Assembly: GCA_026260175.1 (NCBI GenBank) | Contig: JAKCWW010000860.1 | Span: 769-64,768 of the forward strand | Length of the DNA: 64,000 bases | Origin: Reticulitermes lucifugus | Lineage: Eukaryota > Arthropoda > Insecta > Blattodea > Rhinotermitidae | Reading direction: 5' to 3' | Part shown: positions 1 to 12,140 of the stretch, piece after piece | How the letters are laid out: each line of letters begins with the position of its first letter | Position numbering within the stretch: the stretch's first letter is position 1 | Notes under the pieces: generated by a model | What the model saw: only the letters and a program-made list of their open reading frames with translations | The model's database searches: none | What the model was told of the DNA's origin: nothing | Position numbers and translations under genes: made by a program

Positions 1-429
1 GATAATAAACGATGGAAATGGTTAAACCAGGGTAACGGATGAAACTATGAAGCACACCAGAACGCACAAAAGCTTGACAACAGTGTTGCCAAGTCTTCAT
101 CTAGTCCAAAGAAAAGGATGGAGAGCAAAGAGTACAGAATGCACTTCCATACGTTTTGATGGAGCCAATCCAGGCGGCACTAAGAAAGCAATTCACGTGC
201 TCGCAGCGCACTAAATCATTGTTTCAAGTTTTTTAAAAACTATCCATGTGGGAAAATGTTGCGTCTGGACTGTGATTTTTCAACGATCGATGCGATAAAA
301 CAGTTCGAGGACCGATGGAGGCAGGAAAAAGTAGTGTTATTTATATGGGGCTAGTTCCGGGACCAAATAAGGCAGACAATATATGCGGGAAAATGAAGGT
401 AACGGGAACAATGCAACGAGGTTCCACTG
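1..429. mobile_element. End of a pogo/Tigger-like DNA transposon
   Basis: The segment ends at 417-429 with a sequence whose reverse complement reads CAGTGGAACCTCG, followed by TA at 430-431. This is the form of a pogo/Tigger terminal inverted repeat with its TA target site, and it resembles the CAGTAAAACCTCG end at 61045. The other end lies outside the window. No open frame is preserved. It lies in the presumed last intron of the bromodomain gene. Confidence 0.42.
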
Positions 430-739
430 TATTTGCTTTCATTACTGGCTGTCTCACTGTCCCTTTAATTTATGATCTCATGAACATTCCATAGTTACTC
501 ATGTTGTTCTTGTTATGGAACCACAGAGTCCCTGAACACATGTAAATACATGAAATGTATTTTTGTGCTTTCGATTTCAGTATTATTATGCATGCATTTC
601 TTGTTTCTTCTTTGTGTGTTACCAGTCTGTCCCATTACAGTCTCCTTTATTTAGACACTTTAAGGAGGGATTCTACTACTCAGCCTCAGATGACAACAGG
701 TTTCAGTCTTTAATCTCCATTAATGTTGCCACTTAACAT

Positions 740-1060
740 TACCATCACGCAGTCTTTTGCTGCCTTGAATCCTAGGAGATGCACGTTCTCAGGCGTCCTT
801 TTCCCAGCTCAAGCCAGTTTCATCTGTGTTGAACACCTGCTTGGTTGAATAATTGCCTCCTTTAACAAATTCTGAATATCCCAGGAAACTGTTATTAGCC
901 AAGACAGCTTAACCTGCTGATATTTCAGAGAGTTTATTTTGTGAAGCTGCTGTTAATTTCTGAACCAGCCGTGAATTCTAGATTGACTTCGTAAGGGAAG
1001 TCTGCAAGTCTTCATTAATATTTGCAGCCTTTTTTTTCTGTGTAGCCATGAGGTTTGCAG
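740..1060 (-). pseudogene. Decayed Tigger/Jerky-type transposase fragment
   Basis: Read on the minus strand in shifting frames, this gives pieces typical of DDE_1 transposases: a GYSEFVKGG-like stretch, then VFNTDETGLSWEK (797-836), which contains the first catalytic Asp in the DETGL context, then LGFKAAKD near 745-770. Stops and frameshifts lie between them, so it is a dead fragment. It sits in the intron before the bromodomain exon. Whether it belongs to the same insertion as 1-429 cannot be told. Confidence 0.45.
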
Positions 1061-1342
1061 GTTTTCATTCCAAGTCATAAGCATGCTTCCATGCTGTACA
1101 TGTTTGTAGGCCTTGCCTGTTATACTGGCTTACTCCCAGATGATACAGACTAGCATAACTTGCTGTAATATTTGCAGCACTTGTGCAAGTTAGTGTGAAG
1201 TGGTGTTTCATTTAAGCCAGTAACATGGGCAACATCATATTTCTACATTGTTCTCTCACAATGTACACACATTGAGTTTCTGCTCATGTTATAACTTTTG
1301 TATGTTTCTTACTTTGTCCACCTATAACAGCCCTATCAATTT

Positions 1343-1373
1343 ACTTCTGGCCTTCCGCATGTTGGCCAGAAGT
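1343..1373. repeat. Short perfect inverted repeat
   Basis: ACTTCTGGCC at 1343-1352 is exactly reverse-complementary to GGCCAGAAGT at 1364-1373, with an 11-nt loop. It lies in the last intron of the BAZ2-like gene. No function is assigned. Confidence 0.4.
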
Positions 1374-1781
1374 GACTGGGATAGATTGCACATACATGGT
1401 AGACTAGTTTGACACTTTTGGAACATACCAGAGTGTAATGCCACCATGCGTAAGTCATGTTAATTGAAGCACGCAGGTTGTGAAAGAGCCCTGCTTTTAA
1501 AATTGCATCAATATGAAATTGTAATAGCCAAAACCATGTTAGTCAGGAACTACTTGTAGTATCATACCATCTTTGTCTATGTATACCAAATGGTCTCTTC
1601 CTTTCAGGTTTTACAACTGAAATGTTTATGCCTATATCATGGCTGCATGTATGCTACACCTGTCTCATTCCCCCTAATTTGATCATCCCAATGAAGATTA
1701 CAGATTATGAAAGGCCTCATTTTGCAGTATTCTGAATGCTTTTGTCATGCATTAGTGATACATTATATCCACCTGTTGCAG

Positions 1782-1962
1782 GTATAAATCAAGGGAAGAA
1801 TTCTGTGCAGATGTGCGTCTTATATTCAATAACTGTGAAACATTTAATGAAGATGATTCTCCAGTGGGGAAGGCTGGTCACAGCATGCGATCGTTCTTTG
1901 AGACTCGATGGGGAGAGCTGAATGGCAGTCATCCAAAGGCCATCATAACTCCACCATCATAA
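1782..1962 (+). CDS. BAZ2-like: Last coding exon of a BAZ2/toutatis-like bromodomain protein
   Basis: A polypyrimidine tract and CAG at 1779-1781 precede a 181-nt open segment. The first base completes a split codon and the stop is TAA at 1960-1962. The 59 whole sense codons begin YKSREEFCADVRLIF, continue NNCETFNEDDS, then GKAGHSMRSFFETRW. This is the second half of a bromodomain (helices B and C). It includes the NC-ETFN region with the acetyl-lysine-binding Asn and the FNEDDS-GRAGH signature that is characteristic of BAZ2A/BAZ2B and Drosophila toutatis. After the domain only a short tail (NGSHPKAIITPPS) remains, as in BAZ2 proteins, which end just past the bromodomain. BAZ2 proteins are nuclear subunits of ISWI-class (NoRC-like) remodelling complexes. 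The rest of the gene lies upstream of the window. An overlapping frame at 1736-1921 is a shadow. Family assignment is from remembered motifs. Confidence 0.85.
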
Positions 1963-4900
1963 AGTAATAACAGTACAGCTGCTAACGTGTGACAACAGGT
2001 GACATTAGTTTATATTTGGTGAGGGTTGTATGGGATGAAGCGTGTTTTATCCCTTTTAAGTCCTGTCTTGAAGAAGCCTTACTGTAGACATAAATTGTGG
2101 ATGCTTACAAAAATGGTGAATTAATGGTGTTGATACATTTACTCACAAATTTGACTGCCAAGATCAGTTTTGAGAAAGCAGCTTTATTTTAAATGATCTC
2201 GTGTTTAATATTTAGTACTATTGCTGCTTGTGATTATGCATCTCAGGTTGATGCATATTTGAGGCAAAGATTTCTTTGTAACTGAAGACTTCTGTATGAA
2301 GAGGATATTTGATTTTCAAAATGTGGTACAGAGTTATCACTCTGGACTATGAAATAAATTTTATTTCAGGAGAGAAATGTTTTAGAAAATATTAAGTGTG
2401 CTAACTTGAATGTTTTCAGAATTAGGTGAATGGTCTGAATGATTGGATGAGTGTAGTAAATGCCCTTGCTCTTAATGTAATTGAATTATTTAATTATTTT
2501 AATTCTTGGAGGAGATGAAGTATTTTCTTTGTGTACATCTAGATGTTGAAGCTCTCTAACCTTAAAAACAAGTTGTGTTTGAATTAACTTTCCACTGTGC
2601 TTCATTCCAGTTGCAGTTTCCCCTCATAGTATTTGTGTTTTCTTACCAGAAGAGTATGAATATAACAAGTGACATTCGTCCTAAACACAGTGACGTTTAT
2701 TGATCATTGTTCAGTATGATTTTAACAACTGAAATAATTTCTCAGGCAATGAAAAATCCTTGTGCTCTTCTGGGAGTGTGAGTGCAAACATGACAAAGAA
2801 GACTGCTATAAATGTCCTCCATTGTAGAAACAGACTTTCTCCAGGTAAATTGTGGTTTGTTGTCCATTGTGTGTGACAGATATTTTTTCTTCAGGAAAAA
2901 ATAAAAATATTTAATAACAAAATATTGGATGTAAAATTTTTAAACACAATTTGTGAGGAATTCCAAAGATCATATACACATTTGATGAAATGACAAGATG
3001 TAGGAACTTGTGTATGTGTATTAAAATGTGGGAAGAACATTTTTTAAGGCAGATAATAAAATCTCATAATAACAGTCTCATTGCTTATGAGTAGTATTGA
3101 TTTCCAGCAGTGTGACATTACTGACCTGGGTCTTAAGATGTGCCATGTACAGCACTTCGCTAACATCTGAAATGTTCCATTATTTCAGTTTCCACCATAT
3201 TGTATTTTCAGTATTTATAGCCAACATACACATTCTAATAGTACTGATAAACTCCAAATGAAGAGGAAGAAGTAGGCCAGGTAATGTATTACAAAGTTCA
3301 GAAACAGCTGCACAAAAGTTACTTTAATATCTATAAGATTGTAATGAGTATCCATGCTATTACATGTCCATTACTTTATTAAAAGTGGAAATTATTGTTA
3401 TGATTTATTTCAATACTGTTTCCTTTTAAGCAAGTCGGTTGAGCTGTCAGGAATAGCATAAATTGTAACCCTTTAAAGACTAGTGCTTGTATATGTACTA
3501 CCAGGTTTAACACTAAAAACTCTGCATTGTTCCTAAACAGTGATTGTTTCCTTATACAGACATTCCCAATTGGTCTTTCTAATGTATGCCTACTGTGCTC
3601 TCTGAGGTATACTGTGGAGCCTTTCATAGCTGAAATGACAAGGGTGGTGTAAAATGGAAGAATGTGTGTGTATTGACATCTGAGAAATATATATATTGAA
3701 GCATTTCTTAACACACAGAACACTGGATAAATGCTCTGAAAATTTCTGAGTCATGTTCCTGGTGGTAATGTTCTTAACTAACTGCGAGATGCAGTGTCTT
3801 TGAGTAGCTGATATTTTCACAGATACTGCAGAAATTTCCCAACTTTTATGGAACTTTGAGGTTCAATGCTGTTTATAAGAGCTTGGCAGTCTGGTAACAT
3901 TCTTAGCATGGATTGCTAATTGAAAGAATCCTCTCATGGCTTTGTGTGAGTCTCTGTTTCCATAGTTTTAAATGTGGCCAGTTTCTCCATGGAAAATCAG
4001 GAAGTATAATAGGGTGGCTGTGTAGATCTATTTTGGACAGATTATTTCGTGAGAGCAGACAGTTTTGTATTATGTCCGTTCCCTGTGTAACTTGTTTGTT
4101 CTATAACCTTTCTTCTAACCTTCATGATCTTTCATTTCAGTATTAGTACTTGGTTACAGATGTGTTGAATGTGAAGAAAAGATTTGGGAATTAAAAGCTA
4201 AGACTAATTTCCTCTGCCCATAACAAGTAAGACAGAAATTTATTTGTAAATTAAATTAAATGTGACTTTGTATTCTCCAAAACAGGCTGGCATTAAACCA
4301 AAGTACTTTACAGTCCTGAATATTCATACTCATGAAGGCAAATTTTAAGTTTATGCTAAACTGATATGAAACAAAATTTGAGGTTCTTGTTTCATCTCAT
4401 TGAACAACAGTATACAGCAATTTTGTTTTGGGCATGTAATCTCTGGACCAAGTGAAATTTCCTTCATAAATTGTTTTAGTTATTGCCAATTTTATTCATG
4501 TTTGAAACACTGATTCATTTTCCAGGAGGCTGCATGGCATTGTTTTTCTGTTTCTTCTGTTTAATTGTAGCATTGCAACAAAGGGTCATAGATTATTTTA
4601 TGTTAATCTCTGAGCTGTGTAGGTTATATAGTATCAAAACGACCACATCTTATAATCTTGAAAGGATCTGGGAGGAAGTGATTATGACCAGGGTACCATC
4701 CCAACATCCACCTGGAGGGAATAAAGAAAACCACAAGATACCATTGTCAAGATAGGCATTGTGTGGGGAAGGATGTAAACAAGGTACATCATAAATACAC
4801 CTCAGGAGTGTTACAAAGTGAACCAGCAGTTAGGCAGTCATTGCTGATGTGTAGTAACACTCATAGGTGTAACTTGGCTAATAACAGTGTGTGTGGGGGC

Positions 4901-7900
4901 AAAATCAACTATGGGTGTTAGGAACTTTAATTTCCAAAGGAGTCAAGGTAGAAAGAGGGGGAAGTTTGGTTTGATGCAGTCCTTAATATACATACACCCC
5001 TTTCCCCCCACTCTCACCCCAAGTTTCTTTTATTTGCCTGTCTTCAACTCAGTAGCCAAAAGAGAACTATTCTTAAGTAGAAAAAATATTGGGGGGGGNG
5101 CCCCCTCCCCTCAAGTTATGCCTATGGTATCACTGAAGATACTGAAGGTATATTTCTTCTTTCAGAATCATGTTCCTTTTCTTTCTTTCTCTTTCTCTCT
5201 TTAACTCTGTTTCCTTCCATAGTCATGATGGGAATAGCACAACCAAATTTTGTTTGTTGTGAAAGGATGTCCTCCTGGGAAAGGCCTTACTGAATGCAAA
5301 TGAATTGATGTTTGTAATAAAGATTTCTGCTGCAAGATACGTAGTTTATTCTTGCTGGAAACCTCTCAATCTTTGTTTTATGCTTTCTGAAGTTCAGACT
5401 GTGTAATCTTTCAAAAGTGATTTTAAATGTTGCAGTATTACATGGCTGGCAGTCGTGTTTTAATTCAGAGTTTGAAATGTGCAATCGAACACCAGGACTG
5501 AGCACATGTGCTGATGAAGCACGGCCAGTGAAAGTGAAGGGGTGTTTAAATACGTATTACTTCTCTGGAGCAGTACTGTTTTATTCTCTGTCTTTACACA
5601 CTGCATAACACTTACTGCTGGGTTTGATAAGTATCTGCACTTACAAAATGTCTATTGAAAACTGCAAATTGTCTAGCAATGGTTTTTTATGGCCTGTATC
5701 TAATGTGTGATTTTGGATTTCAGAGTTAGATTATCTGGTGTATTGTAGTCATTCCAGCGTTTCAGCTTGCATTGTAATTGCCATCTTCAGGGTGAATAAG
5801 ACAGGAAGAGGATGTAGCCTGATATACAGGCCTTGTACTGCAAGTAAGGGTGCTAGTGTAGAACATGGTGTTATCCAATGCTGAATATGAGTCTTGCGGT
5901 GATAGTATGGGTGGGAATGTGGAACATGTTTCATCCCATGGGAAGGGATCCAATGGTTAAGAGGAATATTGGGAGGAAACCGTCTTAATTGTTGAAGATG
6001 AAGGCCCTATTTCACTGTTTGAATGGTAAGTGTAGGTGTTTGCTAGGGCTTCGGTTTTGCCAAATTTGATACCATGTGTTTTGGTACAACTACTACAGAG
6101 CACTGGTTTTCTAACCTTGCTTCTCTGTTATGTTCCAAAACCCTAGTGGAGATGTGACAGTCAGTTTGATGAATGTCTACTCTGTCACCGTTCCCAGAGA
6201 TCTTACAAATGCAGAGTTTTTCTTTTTGGTTGCTTTTTTGGATTCCAGTTTTCTTGATTAGTCTGAAAGTGTTGTTTATTTTCTGTGTATGTAAGACATT
6301 TACGTTTTTTGTGCTTCCATGGTGGATGATGATCCGCTTTTCTGCAAGGGCTGTGGATGCTCTGGCCATGCCTTATGTTGTTTCAGACTGAGTTCTTGTT
6401 CATCCTGTAGGTGGTGACTAATGTATGCCAAAACAATGGAACACTTTCAGTGCACAATCTGGCTAAACTCTGAAAGCTGAAACTGCCTCATTTTTTTAAA
6501 AGATACATGGGTTCTGGTTGAAAAAGATTGTTTAACCATTTTTGTTTCATTTTCACCATGTTTAATCAAAGTTAAATGGCCCATTTTCCTAACGCATGTA
6601 CTGCAATGGAGTAGTCTTTTTATTGACTAATTAATTGATTCATTCATTGATTCTTTGATTGTTGAATGGTGCTTATTCAATATCATAAGTTCTATAGCTG
6701 CAAATAAAAGGCACTGTTATGAGCAACGAACTGAAAACTATGTTGAAGGAAATGTTCTTGGCCTATTTTAAGGCAGTACTCCAGTATTTACCTATAGTGA
6801 CTGAAAAAAATCACTGGCAGTTGAATTACTCTCAGGCTGTTTATTACATGTGTACACCTGGATATGAATTTTAATAGTGCAAGTTATATATTTAAATAAA
6901 AGGCTGCCATGTTACTTTCCACTACTAAAATTGATCAAAGTCAGATATTACTGCTGTCTCATTGTATTTGGTGCTTAACTGTATCATTGGATATTAATAT
7001 TTGTAGTGTCAGTTCAAGTCATATGTTGGCAGCTGAGATGCTACATTTTACTGATACCAATTCGGACAGTTAGTGTGGTGGTGCAGACAGTTTATATATC
7101 ATGCAATGACCATGTATAAATGGCAGATGTGCTGATGTATCAGTCAGAATGGGGGGTGATTATTGATGACTGCATGGAAAGGACCAGATGGGATGAAGTC
7201 AAGACCTAATTGACTTTATCTAAAGGACTGAGGGGGGGGCTTTGAAAACGTGCTAGAATCACTGTAATGAAACTAGATACCTCTCCTACGCAGTATGCTT
7301 GTGTTGCCACTGTCCATACTTGCTTTGTAAGGTGGCATAATGACTAAATCAAATATGACTTAACAACAAACTTCTGCAGTTACTGATTGAACATGTTTAT
7401 AATAAAATTAAACTGTGCCTCAGACAATATGTGCGTCCGATAGTTCTCCTTTGTTCTATAGCAGCAGTGTCTGCAACTGTAGTTACAGATTCTTGCCAAG
7501 TGAAGGGGTAACAGAAATATGGAATTTAAGTAACAGATGTTTTCTGATTAATCAGATTTGAAAATAATTAATGTTTTTATATAAGTAATGGGCATTTGAT
7601 AAACAGTAACAATAAAAATTGTAAATATTTATTTTATGTGTTTGTGAAAGGTAAATAAGTACAGGTTCTGTTTAAGTAGGGTGTTTACATTTTGAAGTGT
7701 TGTGAACAATATGGTGTTTGGATGAACTTCTGATGAATCACACACAATTTCCTCAAACAGTGTTTCTTGTAAGATATTAAGATATTTAATAGTAATATAT
7801 TTACGTAATTAATATGTCAAAAAAATTTAATAACGTTCAGACACTTCTCCTTTTTTCATGTTGTGCAGATGTTAGGTCTAGCTAGAATAAGAGGAATGTC

Positions 7901-8880
7901 TGTGTGGTTAAATGGCAGGCACTTCTGAAAGTGAAGTCATTTGATTGTATAAGTAAGGCATAAATGATGACTGTATTTGTATGAATGTGTTTTAATTCAC
8001 TATTAGCAAACAGCTTTCTTATTTATAAACTTAATACAGATTTTTCTGTTAATTAACAGGAAAGTCATTAAAAAGTCAAGTGAAAGGATAAGAAACGGGT
8101 ACTACCTCGTTTAATTAAATTCTTGTGCCTCTTAGCTGATAAAAATGATAAATATAATGTAATATAAAATTAAATTTTTGCCTCTGTTTTATGGAAGTAT
8201 AATTAAAAACTGGAAACAAAAAAAAAGGAAATGAATATTTAAGTGAAATAAGTGGATCACACAGAATAATTTCTACACACATACAAAAGTATGTAATTAT
8301 TGTTTTGACAGTGTAATGGGATTGTGTAAATTTGTGTGATGTTGTTCAGAAAATAATTGTTTCCTTTTCTGAAATGTCATGAAATAAAAAAGTAATGCAT
8401 TGTGCATCAGTGTCCAAATCTTCATTGTGTTTCATATTACAAGTGTATGCCCAAAATCCATAAGGTAGCTTTTATTACTGACTTAGATGGTGCTGCAAAC
8501 CTTAAGATAGCTGCTAACTTCCCTATAGTATTCATCTCATCCCACTGTGTATAATACAGAAAAATCAAATGTGAGGATATTTTAAGTCAAAACAACCCGT
8601 GTTAATCGTGAATAAGTCATGAGGCTTATTGTTAGTGTTCCTAGATGTTGGAGATTAATGTTAATTGGAGGGATAGATCAGTCGTTGAGAACTTGAATTG
8701 CAATTATGCAATTATTTTACCTACAATATGCAGAAGTTCGCCAAAAATACATACTATTTAGGAGCCATGAAACGTAGTTCCTGTAGTAAGGTCCTTAATG
8801 TCACGTGATCTGTATGTTTGCGTGACGGGTTGTGTTAATCGACGTTATATAGTCCAAGTTACTGTCAGTGTTGTTAAATA
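1963..8880 (+). other. Probable long 3' UTR and intergenic DNA of the BAZ2-like gene
   Basis: About 6.9 kb of AT-rich sequence with no convincing exon on either strand and strikingly few recognisable transposons compared with the rest of the window. AATAAA polyadenylation hexamers occur at about 2900-2905 and 8383-8388, the latter followed by TG-rich sequence, and several lie between. A long 3' UTR is plausible but the transcript end cannot be fixed from sequence. A G-run/N/C-run at about 5092-5109 is an assembly ambiguity. Confidence 0.4.
5745..5797 (-). repeat. Hammerhead-like hairpin motif (diverged)
   Basis: On the minus strand the order is CACC, CTGAAGA, TGGC..., then TGAAACGCTGG. The CTGANGA and GAAAC boxes of the window-wide motif are present, but the stem between them is poor. 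It lies inside the presumed 3' UTR region. Confidence 0.3.
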
Positions 8881-8886
8881 GGTTAT

Positions 8887-9789
8887 AAGACAGGCTGTGT
8901 ATGTATAAAACGTCATATTAAGGTGCGTTTGAGTAACTATTCTTGCCGTGAAAACCAATAAATATTGCGCATTCTGAGTGTGTGTCTGTAGCCTTAGTTA
9001 CCCAGCAAGCAAAGTGCATGCACCGTATTATATTGCCATCTGTGGCCTGTCTGGGTCTACCAAATTTTTCCACATTAGCTCATAAAGAGCAGGACTTCCA
9101 TGAAAAAGTTATTGAACATAAAATGTGTGTTACGATTTTCTTCACACTTTTGTTTGAAACATTTCTCATTATAAGAAGAACTCGGCGAGATACTATCATA
9201 AATGTACATAGGTCTTCATGTAAAGCACCCGTTATTCTTGTCAGATTTTAAGCAAAGTTGAATTTCCTCGACAAATTTTCGAAAAATACTCAAATATCAA
9301 ATTTCATGAAAATCCGTTGAGCAGGAGCCGAGTTGTTCCATGCGGACGGACGGAGAGACAGACATGACGAAGCTAATAGTCGCTTTTCGCAATTCTGCGC
9401 GCACGCCTAAAAGAACATTCCCGTCGCACTTGTGCTCACCAGCTTATACTTCTGGCGCTCGAGTTCTGTGCATTCTGCATTCTATAGAGGCAGCGTTGCT
9501 GCACGTTCTCGATTTGAGAATGACCTTAGGCATTGGAAGGACATCCTTAAAACCAGCGTTTTGTATTCAAAAACTTTTTTTCGAAAATCGTGCCGTTTAT
9601 AAGATAATGTGGAAAAATACGAGTATGTTAGAGCCAAACAGGCCACAGATGATGACATGCGCATTGCATGTTGGATAACGAAGGCTACAAACACACACTC
9701 AGAATATTTAATTCTTACTGCGTTTCCACGGCAAGAATGGTTACGCGAACGCGCATGAATGTTACGTTTATACGTACATTGCCTGTCTT
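8887..9789. mobile_element. About 0.9-kb element with long imperfect terminal inverted repeats
   Basis: AAGACAGGC at 8887-8895 is mirrored by GCCTGTCTT at 9781-9789. Similarity between the two arms continues inward for roughly 200 bp: AACTATTCTTGCCGTG versus the reverse complement of CACGGCAAGAATGGTT, then GTAGCCTTAGTTA-type sequence, then ATCTGTGGCCTGTCTGG. The centre contains a GGACGGACGGAGAGACAGAC-like stretch. Single-armed relatives lie at 30063-30550 and 45251-46425. No coding capacity is seen. It could be one foldback/MITE-like transposon or two copies inserted head to head. Confidence 0.55.
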
Positions 9790-10423
9790 ATTAAGGCTGG
9801 TATAGTCACTCTGTCACCTTCAGGAAAGGCTTGAAGCTGTGCTCATTTGAATAGGTTATGTTGCGTTGAGTGATAGGATAAGTAGTGACTAATGAATGGG
9901 AGAAGTTGTGGAAGGAAACGATCTGCCCTAATATAAATTATTATTTCCTCATTCACCTGGAGGTATTAAAAAATTTAACACATTAAATCTCAGGATAGCC
10001 AGCATTCAGGCTAGCTTCTGAACCCAGGAACTTCTCGTTCTGATTACGAAGCAAGATTAAACAGTGGACCGCGAGTTATGAAGGTAGCTTTTATAGCCTG
10101 AGTTGAGATATAACTATTATCTCCACATTTACGTGGAGGGAGTGACGAAAACAACGAATAGAAACAAGATAGCCTATCTGCGGTGCAAGATATATCTCGA
10201 ATACAGAGCAGGAATGCTAACCAATTGACCGCGAAGTTCGGTTACAATTATTTCTTGATTTAACGTTGCAGAAAGTGTGATAACAGCAATAGTGATCAAG
10301 ATAGTCAATTACAGACCTGTTTTTATCCCCAGTCAGAGATTATCAGTACAATACGTGTACGTGTTTATTGAGCAAGTGTGAAGTACCAGTGAAGCAGTCA
10401 ATCTAACCAACTCATCTTTATGT
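9790..10423 (+). promoter_or_regulatory. Upstream region and probable 5' UTR of transporter gene 1
   Basis: This non-coding stretch precedes the proposed start codon at 10424. A TCAGT initiator-like sequence lies near 10346-10351 and two ACGTG cores lie close by (about 10352-10368). No TATA box is convincing. The transcription start is not fixed. The strong GTAAGT donor at 10439 implies that transcribed sequence ends there. Confidence 0.3.
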
Positions 10424-10438
10424 ATGGCTGTTTTAGAG
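10424..10438 (+). CDS. Tret1-like: Transporter gene 1, exon 1 (start codon, residues 1-5)
   Basis: ATG at 10424 opens the five codons MAVLE, which end at a strong donor (GAG followed by GTAAGTAC) in phase 0. This matches the phase-0 acceptor at 17246. The start was chosen because the paralogue downstream has the same design: MSFRE ending in GAG before GTAAGT, then a helix-1 exon. An upstream ATG at 10420 is out of frame. The 6.8-kb intron that follows is long but typical of this locus. A different first exon inside the intron cannot be excluded. Confidence 0.5.
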
Positions 10439-11103
10439 GTAAGTACATGTCGTTCAGGTAATGCCGGTTATAAATGCGTTTAGTTTCTGAGATTTAGGCA
10501 TACGCAAATGTATTATGTATTTCAGTTACTATTTCTATCATCTCAGTTTTATAAGTAATCTTCCTGCCTTCAATGCATTTGATCCATTCCTGCTTCCGTT
10601 AGACTAAAATAGCTTTAACTGGACTTTTAAGCGATTTTTGCACCCTTTCTTTTCAGGACTTGTGCCATTTCAGACGCACTATAGCCATTGCTGATAATAT
10701 TCTGTCGTTCGGGATAAGCTGACATCTGTCTATTCAGTATACCTGACAGTCGATGTACAACACGAAAAATACTCAACACTGATTTTTAGATATTTCAGAA
10801 AGTTTAAACTTAAATTGTGGTGAAGCAATACCAGTTTTTCTTACGTGCCCAAGGGCATCAGAGAATCAGCACGGAGCTGAATATCATATTACAGTTTCCA
10901 GTATTTGATGTCATCCCTAAAGAGCTCGTCAGTTGCCATATTGGTCGTACAGATTTTGTTCTTACAGTGGTTTACTTTGTGGCTTGGTATTATGTTTAGA
11001 AATTACGAAGCAATGCCGTATTTTATTTTACAATTCTCATGTCCGAACCAGTTCAGTTTTATTTCCAGTTATGCTTATTGAGTTTCTTTCTATGCGATAG
11101 GTG

Positions 11104-11107
11104 TATA

Positions 11108-11138
<31 letters not shown>

Positions 11139-11139
11139 T
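11104..11139. repeat. (TA)n microsatellite followed by a T-run
   Basis: About 13 TA repeats run straight into nine T residues inside intron 1 of transporter gene 1. This is a simple repeat with no further function visible. Confidence 0.8.
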
Positions 11140-11754
11140 AAGCTATAACAGTAGTTAACAATAAACAGAAGCACCATGAAAATAAGTTTGGTTTCCAAAT
11201 TTGTTGTTTCTGCGTTACTTTATAATTACACTGGGATTAAGGAGACTAAGGATACGACTTTGGAAACCAGTTACCGCAATCATACCATTTGCATAGGTTT
11301 AAAAAAACGGTTAGACATCCATATAACTTGCAGATACAATTCTGATAGACGTTCTTTCCTTACCCAAGATATCTGACCACGTAGGCGTACGACGTTGGAT
11401 AAGACAAAAACTTCTTCGTAAACAAATCAAACCTAGAAAGAGAGATGACACAGGCAGCCTTCCCCTAATTGAAATGGACTACCGCTGATGCAAGCCTGAT
11501 AAAAAGCAAGCGATTATGCAGTGAATTATTACCTTGTATGTGTAAGTTTGTAGTGTGTGTGGTATCTTCATTGATTAATAACCGATAATTGTATTAAATG
11601 AATGACGTTTCAGCACGTTCAGAGATAAGTGGAATATATAGCGACTGCAAGCCTGCCTACGTGAACTTTGAGAAAACGATGGCTCTGCTAAATTAACTCT
11701 CGACTCACTTTCTGATTTATTTCGTTCTTACAGTCCATCAAAAACGTCTGTCGT

Positions 11755-12140
11755 CATCACCATCATGAATGTGTAGAGTTACGTCGCTAAGGCTTCTTAT
11801 CATCGTGAAATTCGTAGAGCTACGTCGTTAGGGCTTATCATCATATACGTAGAGTTACGTCGCTAAGGCTTCTTATCATTATGAACTTCGTAGAGCTACG
11901 TCGTTAGGGCTTATCATCATAGACGTTGTAGAGTTACGTCGCTAAGGCTTCTTATCATGAACTTCGTAGAGCTACGTCGTTATGGCTTATCATCATAGAC
12001 GTTGTAGAGTTACGTCGCTAAGACTCCTTATCATCATGAACTTCGTACGGTTACGTCGGCTTGTAATCATCATGGACATTGTAGAGTTACGTCGTTAAGG
12101 CTTCTTATCATCATGAACTTTGTACAGCTACGTCGTTAAC
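11755..12140 (+). repeat. Minisatellite of alternating GTAGAGTTACGTCGC / GTAGAGCTACGTCGT units
   Basis: About ten 35-43-bp units share the core GTAGAGYTACGTCGY followed by TAAGGCTTCTTATCATCATGAA-like spacer. Odd units mostly carry TTACGTCGC and even units CTACGTCGT, so the higher-order period is about 77 bp. The last units are more diverged. It lies in intron 1, 1.3 kb past the first exon. The repeated TACGTC core resembles half of a CRE/ATF site; regulatory use is speculation. Confidence 0.85.

Noticed and set aside
1736-1921. 61-codon open frame starting at an ATG
   Set aside because: It overlaps the bromodomain exon in another frame, and its product has no protein-like pattern.
5092-5109. 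G-run, N, C-run as a structured GC palindrome
   Set aside because: The N and homopolymers suggest a sequencing or gap-closing artefact.
6043-6391. Overlapping 108- and 72-codon frames on opposite strands
   Set aside because: No recognised motif, splice signal or codon pattern; consistent with chance in UTR-like DNA.
11755-12140. CRISPR-like array
   Set aside because: Repeats and spacers are not distinct; units are head-to-tail minisatellite copies, and the genome is an animal's.
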